In this document: piece by piece, positions 52,254-61,102 of the stretch
Numbering within the stretch: the stretch's first letter is position 1
Layout of the letters: the number at the start of each line of letters is the position of its first letter
NCBI RefSeq assembly: GCF_009905215.1
Contig: NZ_CP047593.1
Span: forward strand, 1,678,900-1,742,899
Direction of reading: 5' to 3'
Length of the DNA: 64,000 nucleotides
Source of the DNA: Tichowtungia aerotolerans
GTDB taxonomy: Bacteria > Verrucomicrobiota > Kiritimatiellia > Kiritimatiellales > Tichowtungiaceae
The notes under the pieces: generated by a model
The model's database searches: none
The model's input: only the letters and a program-made list of their open reading frames with translations
Told to the model about the DNA's origin: nothing
Made by a program: the position numbers and the translations under genes

Positions 52254-54746
52254 TTAAAACAAATCCATCTGGGAATCGTTGTCTTTTTTGCGTTTTGTGC
52301 GGTGCTGTGCAAGCTTTGGAGAGCCTTCTCTTTCGAACTCTCCCTCTTCGAGATTCTTTAGAATTTCATTGGCGCGGTTCAGCACGGTTTCAGGCAGACC
52401 GGCCAGCCGGGCGACGTGGATTCCGTAACTCTTATCTGCCGCACCGGGAACAATCTTGCGCAGGAAGGTGATCTGGTCGCCGCGTTCTTTCACCAGCACA
52501 TTGGCGTTCTGGACGCCCGGCATGGTCAGGCTCAGATCCGTCATCTCGTGATAGTGTGTTGCAAACAGGGTCTTGGCGCGAACGGACGGATTGGTGCAAA
52601 GATGCTCCGCAACCGACCATGCAATCGAAATTCCGTCGAACGTACTCGTTCCGCGTCCGATCTCGTCGAGCACGATCAGGCTCTTCGGCGTGGCATTGTT
52701 GAGAATATTGGCGGTTTCCTGCATCTCGACCATAAAAGTGGATCGCCCGCGCGCGAGGTCGTCGCTGGCTCCAACGCGCGTGAAGACACGATCGACCAGT
52801 CCGACCTTTGCTTCGCCTGCCGGAACGAAAGAGCCGATGTGTGCCATAATCGTAATCAGCGCCACCTGCCGGATGTAAGTTGATTTACCGGCCATGTTCG
52901 GGCCGGTGATGATCACCAGCTGATGATCCGCACAATTGAGCGTTGTGTCGTTGGGAACAAAGCGCTCGGCGTCCGGCATCTGCTCGACCACCGGATGGCG
53001 GCCGTCGACAATTTTTAGATCATCATTGTCGCTCATCTGCGGGCGGACGTAGCGGCGGGTCAGCGCGTTTTCTGCAAAGGCGGCCAGAATATCAGCTTCG
53101 GCGACAGCGCGCGCGTTGCGCTGAATCGTATCGATTTCTTTGACGATTTCCTCGCGGATCTGCATGAACAGCTCCAGTTCCAAAGCAACCGCCCGTTCCT
53201 GTGCGCCGAGAATCTTGTTTTCGTATTCCTTCAGCTCCGGCGTAATGAAACGCTCCGCATTCGTCATCGTCTGCTTGCGGACGTATTCCTCCGGTACCAT
53301 CGACAGGTTGGACTTCGTCACCTCAATGAAGTAGCCGAACACCTTGTTATAGCGGATTTTCAGCGACTTAATGCCGGTGCGCTCCTGCTCCGCGGCCTGA
53401 AACTCGGCCAGCCACTGCTTGCCCTTGCTTCCCGCAGCGCGCAGATCGTCAAGATCCGCCGAATAGCCCGAACGGATCATTCCGCCGTCTTTGGTCGAAA
53501 CGGCCGGCTCGTCGTCGATCGCTTCGTCGATCATTTTTCCAAGGGTTGGAAGTTCGGTGATCGATTTTTCCAATGTCTGGAAGGCAACTGCGTTGCGGCA
53601 CAGAAGTTCTTTCAAAGCAGGAAGTTGGTCCAAAGATTCGCCGACGGCGCGCAGGTCGCGCGCGTTGCCGCCGCCGGAGCCGAGGCGCGACATAATGCGT
53701 TCCATGTCGCGCATGCTGCCGAGGATTTCGCGGACGTCATTCAGAAGCATGCGGTTGGTGGTAAAGGCTTCGACGGCGTCGTGGCGTGCGTTGATGGCGG
53801 ACAGCTCGCGCAACGGCCGGACAATCCATTCGCGCAGCATGCGCGCGCCCATTGCGGTACGGGTTGAGTCGAGCACGGAGAGCAGGGTGGACTTTGGCCC
53901 CTGCCGTGCCGGGTTGAGCGGCGCGACCAGCTCGAGATTCATCGCGGTTGTTTCGTCGAGCAACAGGTAGTCGTCCGGGTTTTTGAGCTGGATGCGGCGG
54001 ACGTGTGCGAGGTTGCGGCGCAGTTCGGTGTTTACATAGTAGAGCACGGCGCCGGCGGCGCGCAGGCCGAGCGGCGCGTTTTCGCAGCCGAATCCTTTGA
54101 GCGAATGCACCTTAAAGTGACGAAGCAGCACGTCTTCGGCGTTGTCGGCGTCAAAGGTCCAGTCTTCGCAGATGGTTTTGAGCACGTTGCCGAGAATCGG
54201 GTCGATCAGGTCGTCCTCGAGAGAAAGTTCGGGGACGATGCATTCCTGCGGGGCGTAGCGGGCGAGGTTGCCGCGCAGCGCGTCGGCGCTGGCGGATTCC
54301 TCGATCCAGAACGCGCCGGTCGAGAGGTCGAGCATGGCGAGGCCGAAGTGATTGCCGTCGCGCACCATGCCGGCGAGGTAGTTGTTCTGGGAGCGGTCGA
54401 GCGAGCCTTCATCGAGAATGGTGCCGGGAGTGATAATGCGCGTCACTTCGCGTTTCACGATGCCTTTGGCGGCGGCGGGATCCTCGACCTGCTCGCAGAT
54501 GGCTACCTTTTTGCCGGCATCGATCAGGCCGGCCAGGTAACCGTCCGCGGAGTGGAACGGAACGCCGCACATGGGGATGTCGTGGCGCTTGGTCAGGGTA
54601 ATGTCGAGAATGCGTGCGGCCTCTTTGGCGTCGTCCATGAACATTTCATAGAAGTCGCCCAGCCGGAAGAAGAGGATGGTGTTTTCGGGCAGTTCGCGGC
54701 GGATGCGCCGGTACTGATCCATCATCGGTGTAGATTTTTTCGCCAT
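52254..54746 (-). CDS. mutS: DNA mismatch repair protein MutS
   Basis: An 830-residue mismatch sensor. The N-terminal mismatch-reading motif is FYEMF (Phe-x-Glu) near residue 32. The connector, lever and clamp domains follow, then the ATPase with Walker A GPNMAGKST, DEIGRGTSTFDG and ATHYHE. Length is normal. FQTLEKS and LPTLGKMI in the lever domain are encoded by a palindrome doublet in two frames; the region keeps normal family length. Confidence 0.97.
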   Translation of the reverse strand: MAKKSTPMMDQYRRIRRELPENTILFFRLGDFYEMFMDDAKEAARILDITLTKRHDIPMCGVPFHSADGYLAGLIDAGKKVAICEQVEDPAAAKGIVKREVTRIITPGTILDEGSLDRSQNNYLAGMVRDGNHFGLAMLDLSTGAFWIEESASADALRGNLARYAPQECIVPELSLEDDLIDPILGNVLKTICEDWTFDADNAEDVLLRHFKVHSLKGFGCENAPLGLRAAGAVLYYVNTELRRNLAHVRRIQLKNPDDYLLLDETTAMNLELVAPLNPARQGPKSTLLSVLDSTRTAMGARMLREWIVRPLRELSAINARHDAVEAFTTNRMLLNDVREILGSMRDMERIMSRLGSGGGNARDLRAVGESLDQLPALKELLCRNAVAFQTLEKSITELPTLGKMIDEAIDDEPAVSTKDGGMIRSGYSADLDDLRAAGSKGKQWLAEFQAAEQERTGIKSLKIRYNKVFGYFIEVTKSNLSMVPEEYVRKQTMTNAERFITPELKEYENKILGAQERAVALELELFMQIREEIVKEIDTIQRNARAVAEADILAAFAENALTRRYVRPQMSDNDDLKIVDGRHPVVEQMPDAERFVPNDTTLNCADHQLVIITGPNMAGKSTYIRQVALITIMAHIGSFVPAGEAKVGLVDRVFTRVGASDDLARGRSTFMVEMQETANILNNATPKSLIVLDEIGRGTSTFDGISIAWSVAEHLCTNPSVRAKTLFATHYHEMTDLSLTMPGVQNANVLVKERGDQITFLRKIVPGAADKSYGIHVARLAGLPETVLNRANEILKNLEEGEFEREGSPKLAQHRTKRKKDNDSQMDLF
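53536..53583. repeat. Palindrome doublet, 31-bp spacing
   Basis: TTTCCAAGGGTTGGAAG at 53536 and TTTCCAATGTCTGGAAG at 53567 inside mutS, exactly 31 bp apart and read in different frames (PTLGK and FQTLE). The spacing is therefore not imposed by codons. Confidence 0.8.
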
Positions 54747-54792
54747 AAGCCCGTCAGGCTAACAAACAAGCAGGTTGGCCGCAACGCAGTTG

Positions 54793-54840
54793 GCGCCAAA
54801 CTTTGGGAAAACGGTCTGGATTTTTTTCAGCCGTTAGAAA
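54793..54840. repeat. Probable decayed palindrome doublet upstream of hisD
   Basis: GCGCCAAACTTTGGGAA at 54793 and TTTTCAGCCGTTAGAAA at 54824, 31 bp apart, 12/17 and 13/17 matches to intact copies. It lies between the mutS and hisD starts. Called mainly because of the spacing. Confidence 0.35.
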
Positions 54841-54854
54841 ACACTGGGCGCACT

Positions 54855-56162
54855 ATGAAAAAGACCGATGCTCCTATTCTGAAATACAGCGCCAAAGGGC
54901 GCTCCCGCAAAATTGAAGATTTTCTGCTCCGTCCGCCGGTTGAAAAGGGCGCGGACCAGATTGCCCGTCAGGTGTTGGAGGATATTCGCGAGAACGGCGA
55001 TTCCGCCGTGCTCAAATACGCCCGCCAGTTTGACCGCGCGCCGCAGAAAATGGTTCGGCTGCGCGTGAGCGATACCGAAATGGCCGAGGCCAAAAAAGCG
55101 GTCGATGCTGATTTTAAAAAGGCCGCCAAGGAGGCGCACAAGCGGATTGCCCAGTTTGCCGTGGCCGGTCTGCGCGAGGACTGGCGGATGCCGTCGCCGC
55201 AGGGCGGATGGCTCGGCGAAAAATTTGTGCCGCTCGACCGCGTCGGCGCCTACATTCCCGGCGGCGCTGCGCCGCTGGCTTCCACCGCGCTAATGACGTT
55301 GACGCTGGCGCAGGTTGCCGGCGTTCCCGAGCTGGTCGCCTGTACTCCGGCCGACAGCGTGGGCAAGGTGAATCCGTACATCCTTTATGCGCTTGATCTG
55401 GCCGGTGCGACTGAAATTTATAAGGTCGGCGGCATTCAGGCGATCGGTGCGATGGCCTATGGTACGAAAACAATCGGAAAAGTGCAGAAGATTGTCGGGC
55501 CGGGCGGACCGTATGTGACCGCCGCTAAACGGCTGGTTTACGGAGACGTTGCGCTCGATATGGTTGCCGGCCCCAGCGAAATCGCGGTGCTGGCCGACGA
55601 CTCCGCCGATCCGGCGCACGTTGCTGCCGACCTGCTTTCGCAGGCTGAGCACGGCACCGGTTCTGAAAAATCGCTGCTGGTGACGACGTCTGAAAAGCTG
55701 GCTAAAGCTGTTCGCATCGAGCTGGCTGAACAGACCAAGACGCTGGCCCGCAAGGAGCCGGTCGCCAAGGTGTTGGAGCGCGGCTGCATTCTGGCCGTGG
55801 TTCCGGACATGGAAAAGGGTATTGAGCTGTGCAACCGCTTCGCGCCGGAACACATGGAAGTGATTACGAAGCGCGCAGAATCGGTTGCGAAGCAGATTAC
55901 CTGCGCCGGGGCGATTTTTATTGGCCCGTGGACGCCGGAATCGGTCGGCGATTTTGCTGCCGGGCCGAGCCACGTGCTGCCGACCGGCGGAACGGCCGCG
56001 TTCTTCTCCGGCCTGACCGTCGAAGACTTTCGCCGCCGCGTCAGCCTGATCCATTTCAAAAAGAACGACCTCAAAGAGACCGCTTCTGTGGTCGAAGCAT
56101 TTGGCCGCGTTGAAACCCTCGACGCTCATGCCCGTTCAGCGACCATTCGGCTGAAACGCTAA
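54855..56162 (+). CDS. hisD: Histidinol dehydrogenase
   Basis: A 435-residue enzyme for the last two steps of histidine synthesis. Family blocks: VPLDRVGAYIPGG, GPGGPYVTAAKRLV, the zinc-binding DLLSQAEHGTGS, the proposed base in NRFAPEHMEV, and GPSHVLPTGGTA. ATG 54855 gives the standard length; an open frame extending far upstream overlaps mutS and is not coding. No other his gene is adjacent. Confidence 0.95.
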   Translation: MKKTDAPILKYSAKGRSRKIEDFLLRPPVEKGADQIARQVLEDIRENGDSAVLKYARQFDRAPQKMVRLRVSDTEMAEAKKAVDADFKKAAKEAHKRIAQFAVAGLREDWRMPSPQGGWLGEKFVPLDRVGAYIPGGAAPLASTALMTLTLAQVAGVPELVACTPADSVGKVNPYILYALDLAGATEIYKVGGIQAIGAMAYGTKTIGKVQKIVGPGGPYVTAAKRLVYGDVALDMVAGPSEIAVLADDSADPAHVAADLLSQAEHGTGSEKSLLVTTSEKLAKAVRIELAEQTKTLARKEPVAKVLERGCILAVVPDMEKGIELCNRFAPEHMEVITKRAESVAKQITCAGAIFIGPWTPESVGDFAAGPSHVLPTGGTAAFFSGLTVEDFRRRVSLIHFKKNDLKETASVVEAFGRVETLDAHARSATIRLKR

Positions 56163-56193
56163 GAGTATCGGTATCGGAAAGAGTTTGTTGCTG

Positions 56194-56210
56194 TTTCCGG
56201 GGGTTGGGAA
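56194..56210. repeat. Degenerate 17-bp palindrome
   Basis: TTTCCGGGGGTTGGGAA, two changes from TTTCCAGGGGTTGGAAA, in the gap after hisD and before its terminator. Confidence 0.55.
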
Positions 56211-56248
56211 TTCATTTGCGTAAAAGACGATTCCGTCTTGATCTTTTT

Positions 56249-56274
56249 AAACCCGATCGTAAAAGTCGGGTTTG
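56249..56274 (+). terminator. Rho-independent terminator after hisD
   Basis: AAACCCGA (56249-56256) pairs with TCGGGTTT (56266-56273) around a 9-nt loop, followed by GTTC. It lies between hisD and the mscS gene. Confidence 0.65.
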
Positions 56275-56312
56275 TTCGCCGGTGATCGGTGTTGAAAACG
56301 AAAGGATGGGTT

Positions 56313-57176
56313 ATGAATGAGAATCCGGTAAATGCTCAGGAAACAGTGGTAGTGCCTTCCGGTCCGGTTGAAGGAGATACTCCGGTGTGGATGGACAAGA
56401 TGACAGAGGTGGGTTTGAACCTGCTGGCAGCTGTGCTGATTTTTGTTATCGGTCGGTTTGTGGCTAAAACGATCAAAAAGCTGATCGCCAGGAGCATGGG
56501 AAAGACCAAGGTCGATCCGGTGCTGATTTCGTTTACCTGTAATTTCGGTTACAGCGCATTGATGGTGTTTGTCATTCTAGCGGCGTTGAGCCGGCTGGGC
56601 GTGCAGACGACGTCATTCATCGCGGTGATCGGTGCCGCCGGTCTGGCGGTCGGTCTGGCATTGCAGGGATCACTTTCCAATTTTGCCGCCGGTGTACTGA
56701 TGGTGATATTCCGTCCGTTTAAAATCGGCGATTTCATCGATGCAGGAGGCGTCACCGGAATTGTGCGGGATATTCATATTTTCACGACCACGCTGAATAC
56801 GCCCGATAACAAACGCGTGATTGTTCCCAATTCAAAGATCATGGGTGACAGCATCACCAATTTTTCGGCCGAGGGCACCCGTCGCATCGAGCTGATTGCC
56901 AGCATCAGCTACAGCGATGACATCGATAAAGCCGAAGAGATTCTGATGGACGAGATCAAAAAAGAATCCCGTATTCTTCCCGAACCCGCTCCAACGGTTG
57001 GTTTGATGGAAATGGGCGACAGCAGCATCAACTTTGTGGTGCGCCCCTGGGTGAAAGTTCCTGATTACTGGAATGTTTATTTTGCTCTGAACAAAGCCAT
57101 CAAAAAACGCATTGAAGCTGAGGGAATGACCATTCCATTTCCGCAGCGGGATGTGCACATCTATCAGGAGCAGTAG
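56313..57176 (+). CDS. Small-conductance mechanosensitive channel (MscS family)
   Basis: A 287-residue channel: three membrane segments in the first 150 residues, with the pore helix GAAGLAVGLALQGSLSNFAAGVLMV showing the Gly/Ala packing of TM3, then the beta domain (PFKIGDFIDAGG) and the C-terminal alpha/beta domain ending FPQRDVHIYQEQ. AAAGGA lies 8 bp before ATG 56313; an ATG eight codons earlier is less likely. It opens under membrane tension to release solutes on hypo-osmotic shock. Confidence 0.93.
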   Translation: MNENPVNAQETVVVPSGPVEGDTPVWMDKMTEVGLNLLAAVLIFVIGRFVAKTIKKLIARSMGKTKVDPVLISFTCNFGYSALMVFVILAALSRLGVQTTSFIAVIGAAGLAVGLALQGSLSNFAAGVLMVIFRPFKIGDFIDAGGVTGIVRDIHIFTTTLNTPDNKRVIVPNSKIMGDSITNFSAEGTRRIELIASISYSDDIDKAEEILMDEIKKESRILPEPAPTVGLMEMGDSSINFVVRPWVKVPDYWNVYFALNKAIKKRIEAEGMTIPFPQRDVHIYQEQ

Positions 57177-57282
57177 GCCTCCTGCGTCGCCCCTGCCGGA
57201 TTCTTCAAGAGCTCGTGCCGGGGCGGAGATCTTAACACACACTTAAAATCCGTTAAACAGGACGGTTTTACTCATTTTTATT

Positions 57283-57312
57283 TTGACTGCGGGCGGTGCC
57301 GGGTGGTAAAAC
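57283..57312 (+). promoter_or_regulatory. Candidate promoter of the sulfite reductase operon
   Basis: TTGACT (57283-57288), 18-bp spacer, TAAAAC (57307-57312), about 45 bp before the gene. An upstream A- and T-ended imperfect hairpin at about 57244-57270 may end the mscS transcript. Confidence 0.35.
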
Positions 57313-57357
57313 CTACAAAAACAGTAATATTTTAACTTATTTAAACCCGGAGGCCTT

Positions 57358-58941
57358 ATGCCGGCAAAACCAGACTTAACACAGGTTGAGCGTGATAAGC
57401 TTGAAATCGATCCGGATTTCGACTTTCGCGAAATCGCCAAGCGGCCTTTTGAGGACATCACTCCGAACGAGCTGGCCATGTTCAAGTGGAGCGGGGTCTA
57501 TCATCAGCTCCAGACCAGTTTTTTCATGATTCGCGTGGTGACTCCCGGCGGACTGATGACGACGGAGCAGTTCAACCGCGCCGTCGATCTCGCTGAGAAA
57601 TACGGGCAGGATGAGCTGTGTATCACCACCCGCCAGACTCTGCAGTTCCACTGGATTCGCCAGGAAGACATCTATAAAATCATCGAAGGCATGGCGGAAG
57701 TCGGCATTACCACCAAAAACGGCTGCGGCGATGTGCCGCGCAACATTATCGGTTCTTCACTGGCCAGTGTGGCGCAGGAACAGGTCGGCGATTCGCAGAA
57801 GCTGATCCGCATGTTTGCTGATGATGACGAAATCCAGAATCAGCGCAATCTGCCGCGCAAGCACAAGATCAGCGTGGCTTTCGCCAATGAAGCGGGGGCC
57901 CAGACACTGATGAACTGTCAGGGCTGGGTGCCGGTTGAGCGCGATGGTATTGTCGGCTGGAAGTTTCATGCGGGCGGCGGTCTCGGTGCGCGGCCGTATC
58001 TCGCCAAAGTGATTTTTGACTGGGTTCCGGAAGAGCTGGTGCTCGATGTGACCCGCGCAACAGTCGAAGCGTTCCGCCGGCACGGCGACCGCCGCAAGCG
58101 CGCTCACGCCCGCCTGAAAGTGGTGGTTGATCGCATGGGGGCCGACAAATTTGCCGATGTTCTGCTCGATATCATGAACGAACGCGGTATCCAGGGATTG
58201 GAAACAATCGAAAAAGCGAAGTCGTCGCTTCCAAACATTGGAAAATCCATCCTGAACGGCCAGCAGGTTCTGCCTCAGAAACAGGACGGCAAAAGTGTTG
58301 TTCGTGTGATGATTCCTCGATCCGAACTGAAAACCGATCGTTCGCGTATTTTGTCGCGTCTGGCCGATGAGCTCGGTGGCGGTAAAATGATGTTCACCAA
58401 TCGTCAGAATCTGGAACTGCATGATGTGCCGAATGAGAACGTCGACGCTCTTCTCATTGAACTGCATAAAGAAGGGTTTCGTACTGAGGGTCATGAGCAG
58501 CTTCCGGATATTGTTGCCTGCGTTGGAACCACGGTGTGCAAACTGGCGGTTGCTGATTCGCCGGACGCCTATCATCGTCTTTACGACGCATTGGCGCCGG
58601 ATGAAGACTATTGGAAAAAAATCGGTCCGCTTCGCATCAATATCACCGGCTGCCCGAACAATTGCGCTCATGCGTGGATTGCCGATATTGGATTGCGCGG
58701 CAAACGCATCCGCAACGATGACGGCGGCAGCGACGAAGGCTACGTGGTATTCGTTGGCGGCAAGCTCAGCGAAGCCGGAAAAATCGGCGAAGAGCTTTGC
58801 GACATCCGAACTTCGGAAGTGGTACCGGCTCTGCGGCGTATTCTCGATATTTATCTCGAGAACCGAACGGGCGACGAGGAAGCATTTAGCGACTTCTGCG
58901 CGCGGGTCGGTATTGAAAAATTCAGGGAGTTGGTTGCATGA
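57358..58941 (+). CDS. Sulfite (or nitrite) reductase, siroheme/4Fe-4S
   Basis: A 527-residue reductase with two ferredoxin-like half domains and the siroheme-4Fe-4S site: Cys388 and Cys394 (CVGTTVC) and Cys432 and Cys436 (CPNNC). RQTLQFHW and TNRQNLEL are the substrate-binding arginine blocks of the two halves. GGAGG precedes ATG. It overlaps the flavoprotein gene by 4 bp and is followed by cysH, so sulfite is the likelier substrate: sulfide for cysteine synthesis. The palindrome copies give IQGLE and LPNIGK. Confidence 0.92.
   Translation: MPAKPDLTQVERDKLEIDPDFDFREIAKRPFEDITPNELAMFKWSGVYHQLQTSFFMIRVVTPGGLMTTEQFNRAVDLAEKYGQDELCITTRQTLQFHWIRQEDIYKIIEGMAEVGITTKNGCGDVPRNIIGSSLASVAQEQVGDSQKLIRMFADDDEIQNQRNLPRKHKISVAFANEAGAQTLMNCQGWVPVERDGIVGWKFHAGGGLGARPYLAKVIFDWVPEELVLDVTRATVEAFRRHGDRRKRAHARLKVVVDRMGADKFADVLLDIMNERGIQGLETIEKAKSSLPNIGKSILNGQQVLPQKQDGKSVVRVMIPRSELKTDRSRILSRLADELGGGKMMFTNRQNLELHDVPNENVDALLIELHKEGFRTEGHEQLPDIVACVGTTVCKLAVADSPDAYHRLYDALAPDEDYWKKIGPLRINITGCPNNCAHAWIADIGLRGKRIRNDDGGSDEGYVVFVGGKLSEAGKIGEELCDIRTSEVVPALRRILDIYLENRTGDEEAFSDFCARVGIEKFRELVA
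58188..58204. repeat. Degenerate 17-bp palindrome
   Basis: TATCCAGGGATTGGAAA in the sulfite reductase gene, read as QGLE. It lies 40 bp before the next copy, an exception to the 31-33 bp rule. Confidence 0.5.
58228..58244. repeat. 17-bp palindrome, CTTCCAAACATTGGAAA
   Basis: In the sulfite reductase gene; read as PNIGK. One mismatch at the left end. Confidence 0.75.
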
Positions 58942-61091
58942 AAGAGCTGCTGAGTGACGCACAATCACTGATTGAGTCCGGACAGTATGAAGAGGCGGTG
59001 GCGCTTCTTTGCCGGCTCGGCCCGCCGGAGGATGCTCGGGTTTGTGAACTGATTGCAAAGGCCTATCACGGCCGCAACTATGCCCGTGGCGACGTGCACA
59101 CGGCCCGTGTTTTCGCCGAGCAGGCGATCGCCCACGGCAGTGCCGATCCGCTGATGAAAGAGCTGATCGATGCATCTAAACGCCTCGATGCTCCGCTGGG
59201 TCATGATCTTAAAAAGTCGACGTGGAAAGTTGGTGGCCCAAAAGAAAAACGTCCGGAAGCGGAAGCGCCCTATTCGTTTGTGGCGCTGTCGAAGCTCAAC
59301 GGGAAGGCGGATCAGCCAAAGGATTTCCAATGGTTGGAAAAAAATATTCCGTGCCAGAAAGCCTGTCCGGCTTCAACGGATATTCCGGGATATCTTTCGG
59401 CGATTTATGAGGGCGATCACGAAAAAGCTTATCGCATTAATCTGCGCGACAATGTCTTTCCCGCGGTACTCGGCCGCGTCTGCGCGCGGCCGTGCGAAAG
59501 CGCCTGCCGTCACGGCTGGGAGGGCCTCGGCGATCCGGTGGCGATTTGTTTCTCGAAGCGCTCGGCTGCCGACTTCGGAGGGCAGGAGCCGGTCCTCATG
59601 GAAAAGTATTTTCCGGCGAGCGGAAAATCTGTCGCGGTGATCGGCAGCGGTGTCGCCGGGCTGGCAGCGGCGCGGCAGCTCGCGCTGCTGGGACACGATG
59701 TAACGGTTTATGAAAAACACGACAAGCCGGGCGGCATGATGAATCAGGGCATTCCGGTGTTCCGGCTTCCGCGCGACATCATTGAAAAAGAGATTGGGCA
59801 GATTGAAGCGCTCGGCGTGAAGATTATCTGTAATGCTGAGATCGGAAAAACGGTGGGGCTCGAAGAACTGACCGAACAGAATGATGCCGTTGTTCTGGCG
59901 GCCGGAACGTTGCGCCCGAATCTGCTGAAGCTGCCGGGCAGTGACCTGAAGGGCATTCGGCACGGACTTGAATTTTTGCTCGAAGTTAATGAAACCGGCA
60001 AAACTGATATCGGTGAGCACGTTGTTGTGATCGGCGGCGGTTTTACGGCGATGGACTGCGCGCGTACAGCGCGCCGTCTTGGCGCGGCGACGGTGCAGAT
60101 TGAAGAGGAGCTGGCGGATAAAACGGCGGTTTCCGGATCAATCCTGCGCATTCCAAAAGGCAAGGTGCGCGTCTGGTACCGACGTTCTGTCGATGAAATG
60201 CTGGTGACGCCCGGCGAGCTCGAAGAGCTGGAAAAAGAGCATATTCCGCTCGAAACGATGGTGAGTCCCAAAGAGTACGTCGGAGAAAACGGTCGTATTA
60301 AAGCCATCCGTTTTGTTCGCACCGAACTCGGCGAACCCGGCCTAGACGGCCGCCGCCGTCCGGTGGACGTCGCGGGCAGTGAGTTCGATATTCCGGCCGA
60401 TACCATTTTGCTGGCGACCGGGCAGTTCCCGGACACGTCATGGATCGAAGGTGCTCTAAAAAATGACCTGGTGGAAGAGGACGGCTGGCTCAGAAGCGGA
60501 ACCGCCTGCACGACGGTGCGGGATAAGATTTTTGCCGCCGGCGATTTTGCAACCGGTGCGAGCTCATTGATTCAGGCGATCGGTCACGCCAAGCAGTGCG
60601 CCCGCGAGGTCGACCAGTTCCTGACCGGAAGACAGCGGCTGAAAGATGTCGCAGTGATTGAAGACGTTGAGGAAACCGGCCGGATTCGGGAGATGGATTT
60701 TGTCGGCCTTCAGCCGATGTCGAACATCGACCTGACGCATCGCGACCTGACCAACGAGGTGGAGACCGGTTTTGAAACCGAAACTTCCAGGGATGAGGCG
60801 CAGCGCTGCTATCAGTGCCACTACAAGTTCGAGATCGATTCGGATAAATGCATTTACTGCGACTGGTGTGTGAAAGCCAAACCGCGGCCGGACTGTATTC
60901 TGAAACTCAGCAAGCTGAAGTATAATCCGGACGGCACGGTTGCCGGCTGGGACATTGCCGAAACGCAGGACGATGTCAATCTGATCTGGATTAATCAGGA
61001 GGACTGCATTCGCTGCGGCGCCTGTGTGGATGCCTGTCCGGTCGATGCCATCAGCATTCAGAAGGTGTCCCTGCAAACCGTACCCGTTTAA
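58938..61091 (+). CDS. GltD-like FAD/NAD(P)H oxidoreductase with extra ferredoxin domain
   Basis: A 717-residue fusion. The N-terminal 85 residues look like a short helical repeat (TPR/SEL1-like, AQSLIESGQYEEAVALLCRLG). Next comes the GltD-type cysteine-rich domain (CQKACPASTDIP, VCARPCESACRHGW), the FAD site VIGSGVAGLAAAR, the NAD(P)H site VIGGGFTAMDCARTARR, and a C-terminal pair of 4Fe-4S motifs (CIYCDWCVKAKPRPDC and CIRCGACVDACPVDAI). It lies between sulfite reductase and cysH with a 4-bp overlap, so it probably passes electrons from NAD(P)H to the reductase. FQWLEKN is a palindrome copy. Confidence 0.9.
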   Translation: MKELLSDAQSLIESGQYEEAVALLCRLGPPEDARVCELIAKAYHGRNYARGDVHTARVFAEQAIAHGSADPLMKELIDASKRLDAPLGHDLKKSTWKVGGPKEKRPEAEAPYSFVALSKLNGKADQPKDFQWLEKNIPCQKACPASTDIPGYLSAIYEGDHEKAYRINLRDNVFPAVLGRVCARPCESACRHGWEGLGDPVAICFSKRSAADFGGQEPVLMEKYFPASGKSVAVIGSGVAGLAAARQLALLGHDVTVYEKHDKPGGMMNQGIPVFRLPRDIIEKEIGQIEALGVKIICNAEIGKTVGLEELTEQNDAVVLAAGTLRPNLLKLPGSDLKGIRHGLEFLLEVNETGKTDIGEHVVVIGGGFTAMDCARTARRLGAATVQIEEELADKTAVSGSILRIPKGKVRVWYRRSVDEMLVTPGELEELEKEHIPLETMVSPKEYVGENGRIKAIRFVRTELGEPGLDGRRRPVDVAGSEFDIPADTILLATGQFPDTSWIEGALKNDLVEEDGWLRSGTACTTVRDKIFAAGDFATGASSLIQAIGHAKQCAREVDQFLTGRQRLKDVAVIEDVEETGRIREMDFVGLQPMSNIDLTHRDLTNEVETGFETETSRDEAQRCYQCHYKFEIDSDKCIYCDWCVKAKPRPDCILKLSKLKYNPDGTVAGWDIAETQDDVNLIWINQEDCIRCGACVDACPVDAISIQKVSLQTVPV
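59324..59340. repeat. 17-bp palindrome, TTTCCAATGGTTGGAAA
   Basis: In the flavoprotein gene, read as FQWLE just before the first cluster cysteines. Confidence 0.8.
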
Positions 61092-61102
61092 GCAAAGAAA
61101 CC

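Noticed and set aside
54003-54854. Long upstream extension of the hisD frame
   Set aside because: It lies antisense to the start of mutS; HisD family similarity begins at ATG 54855.
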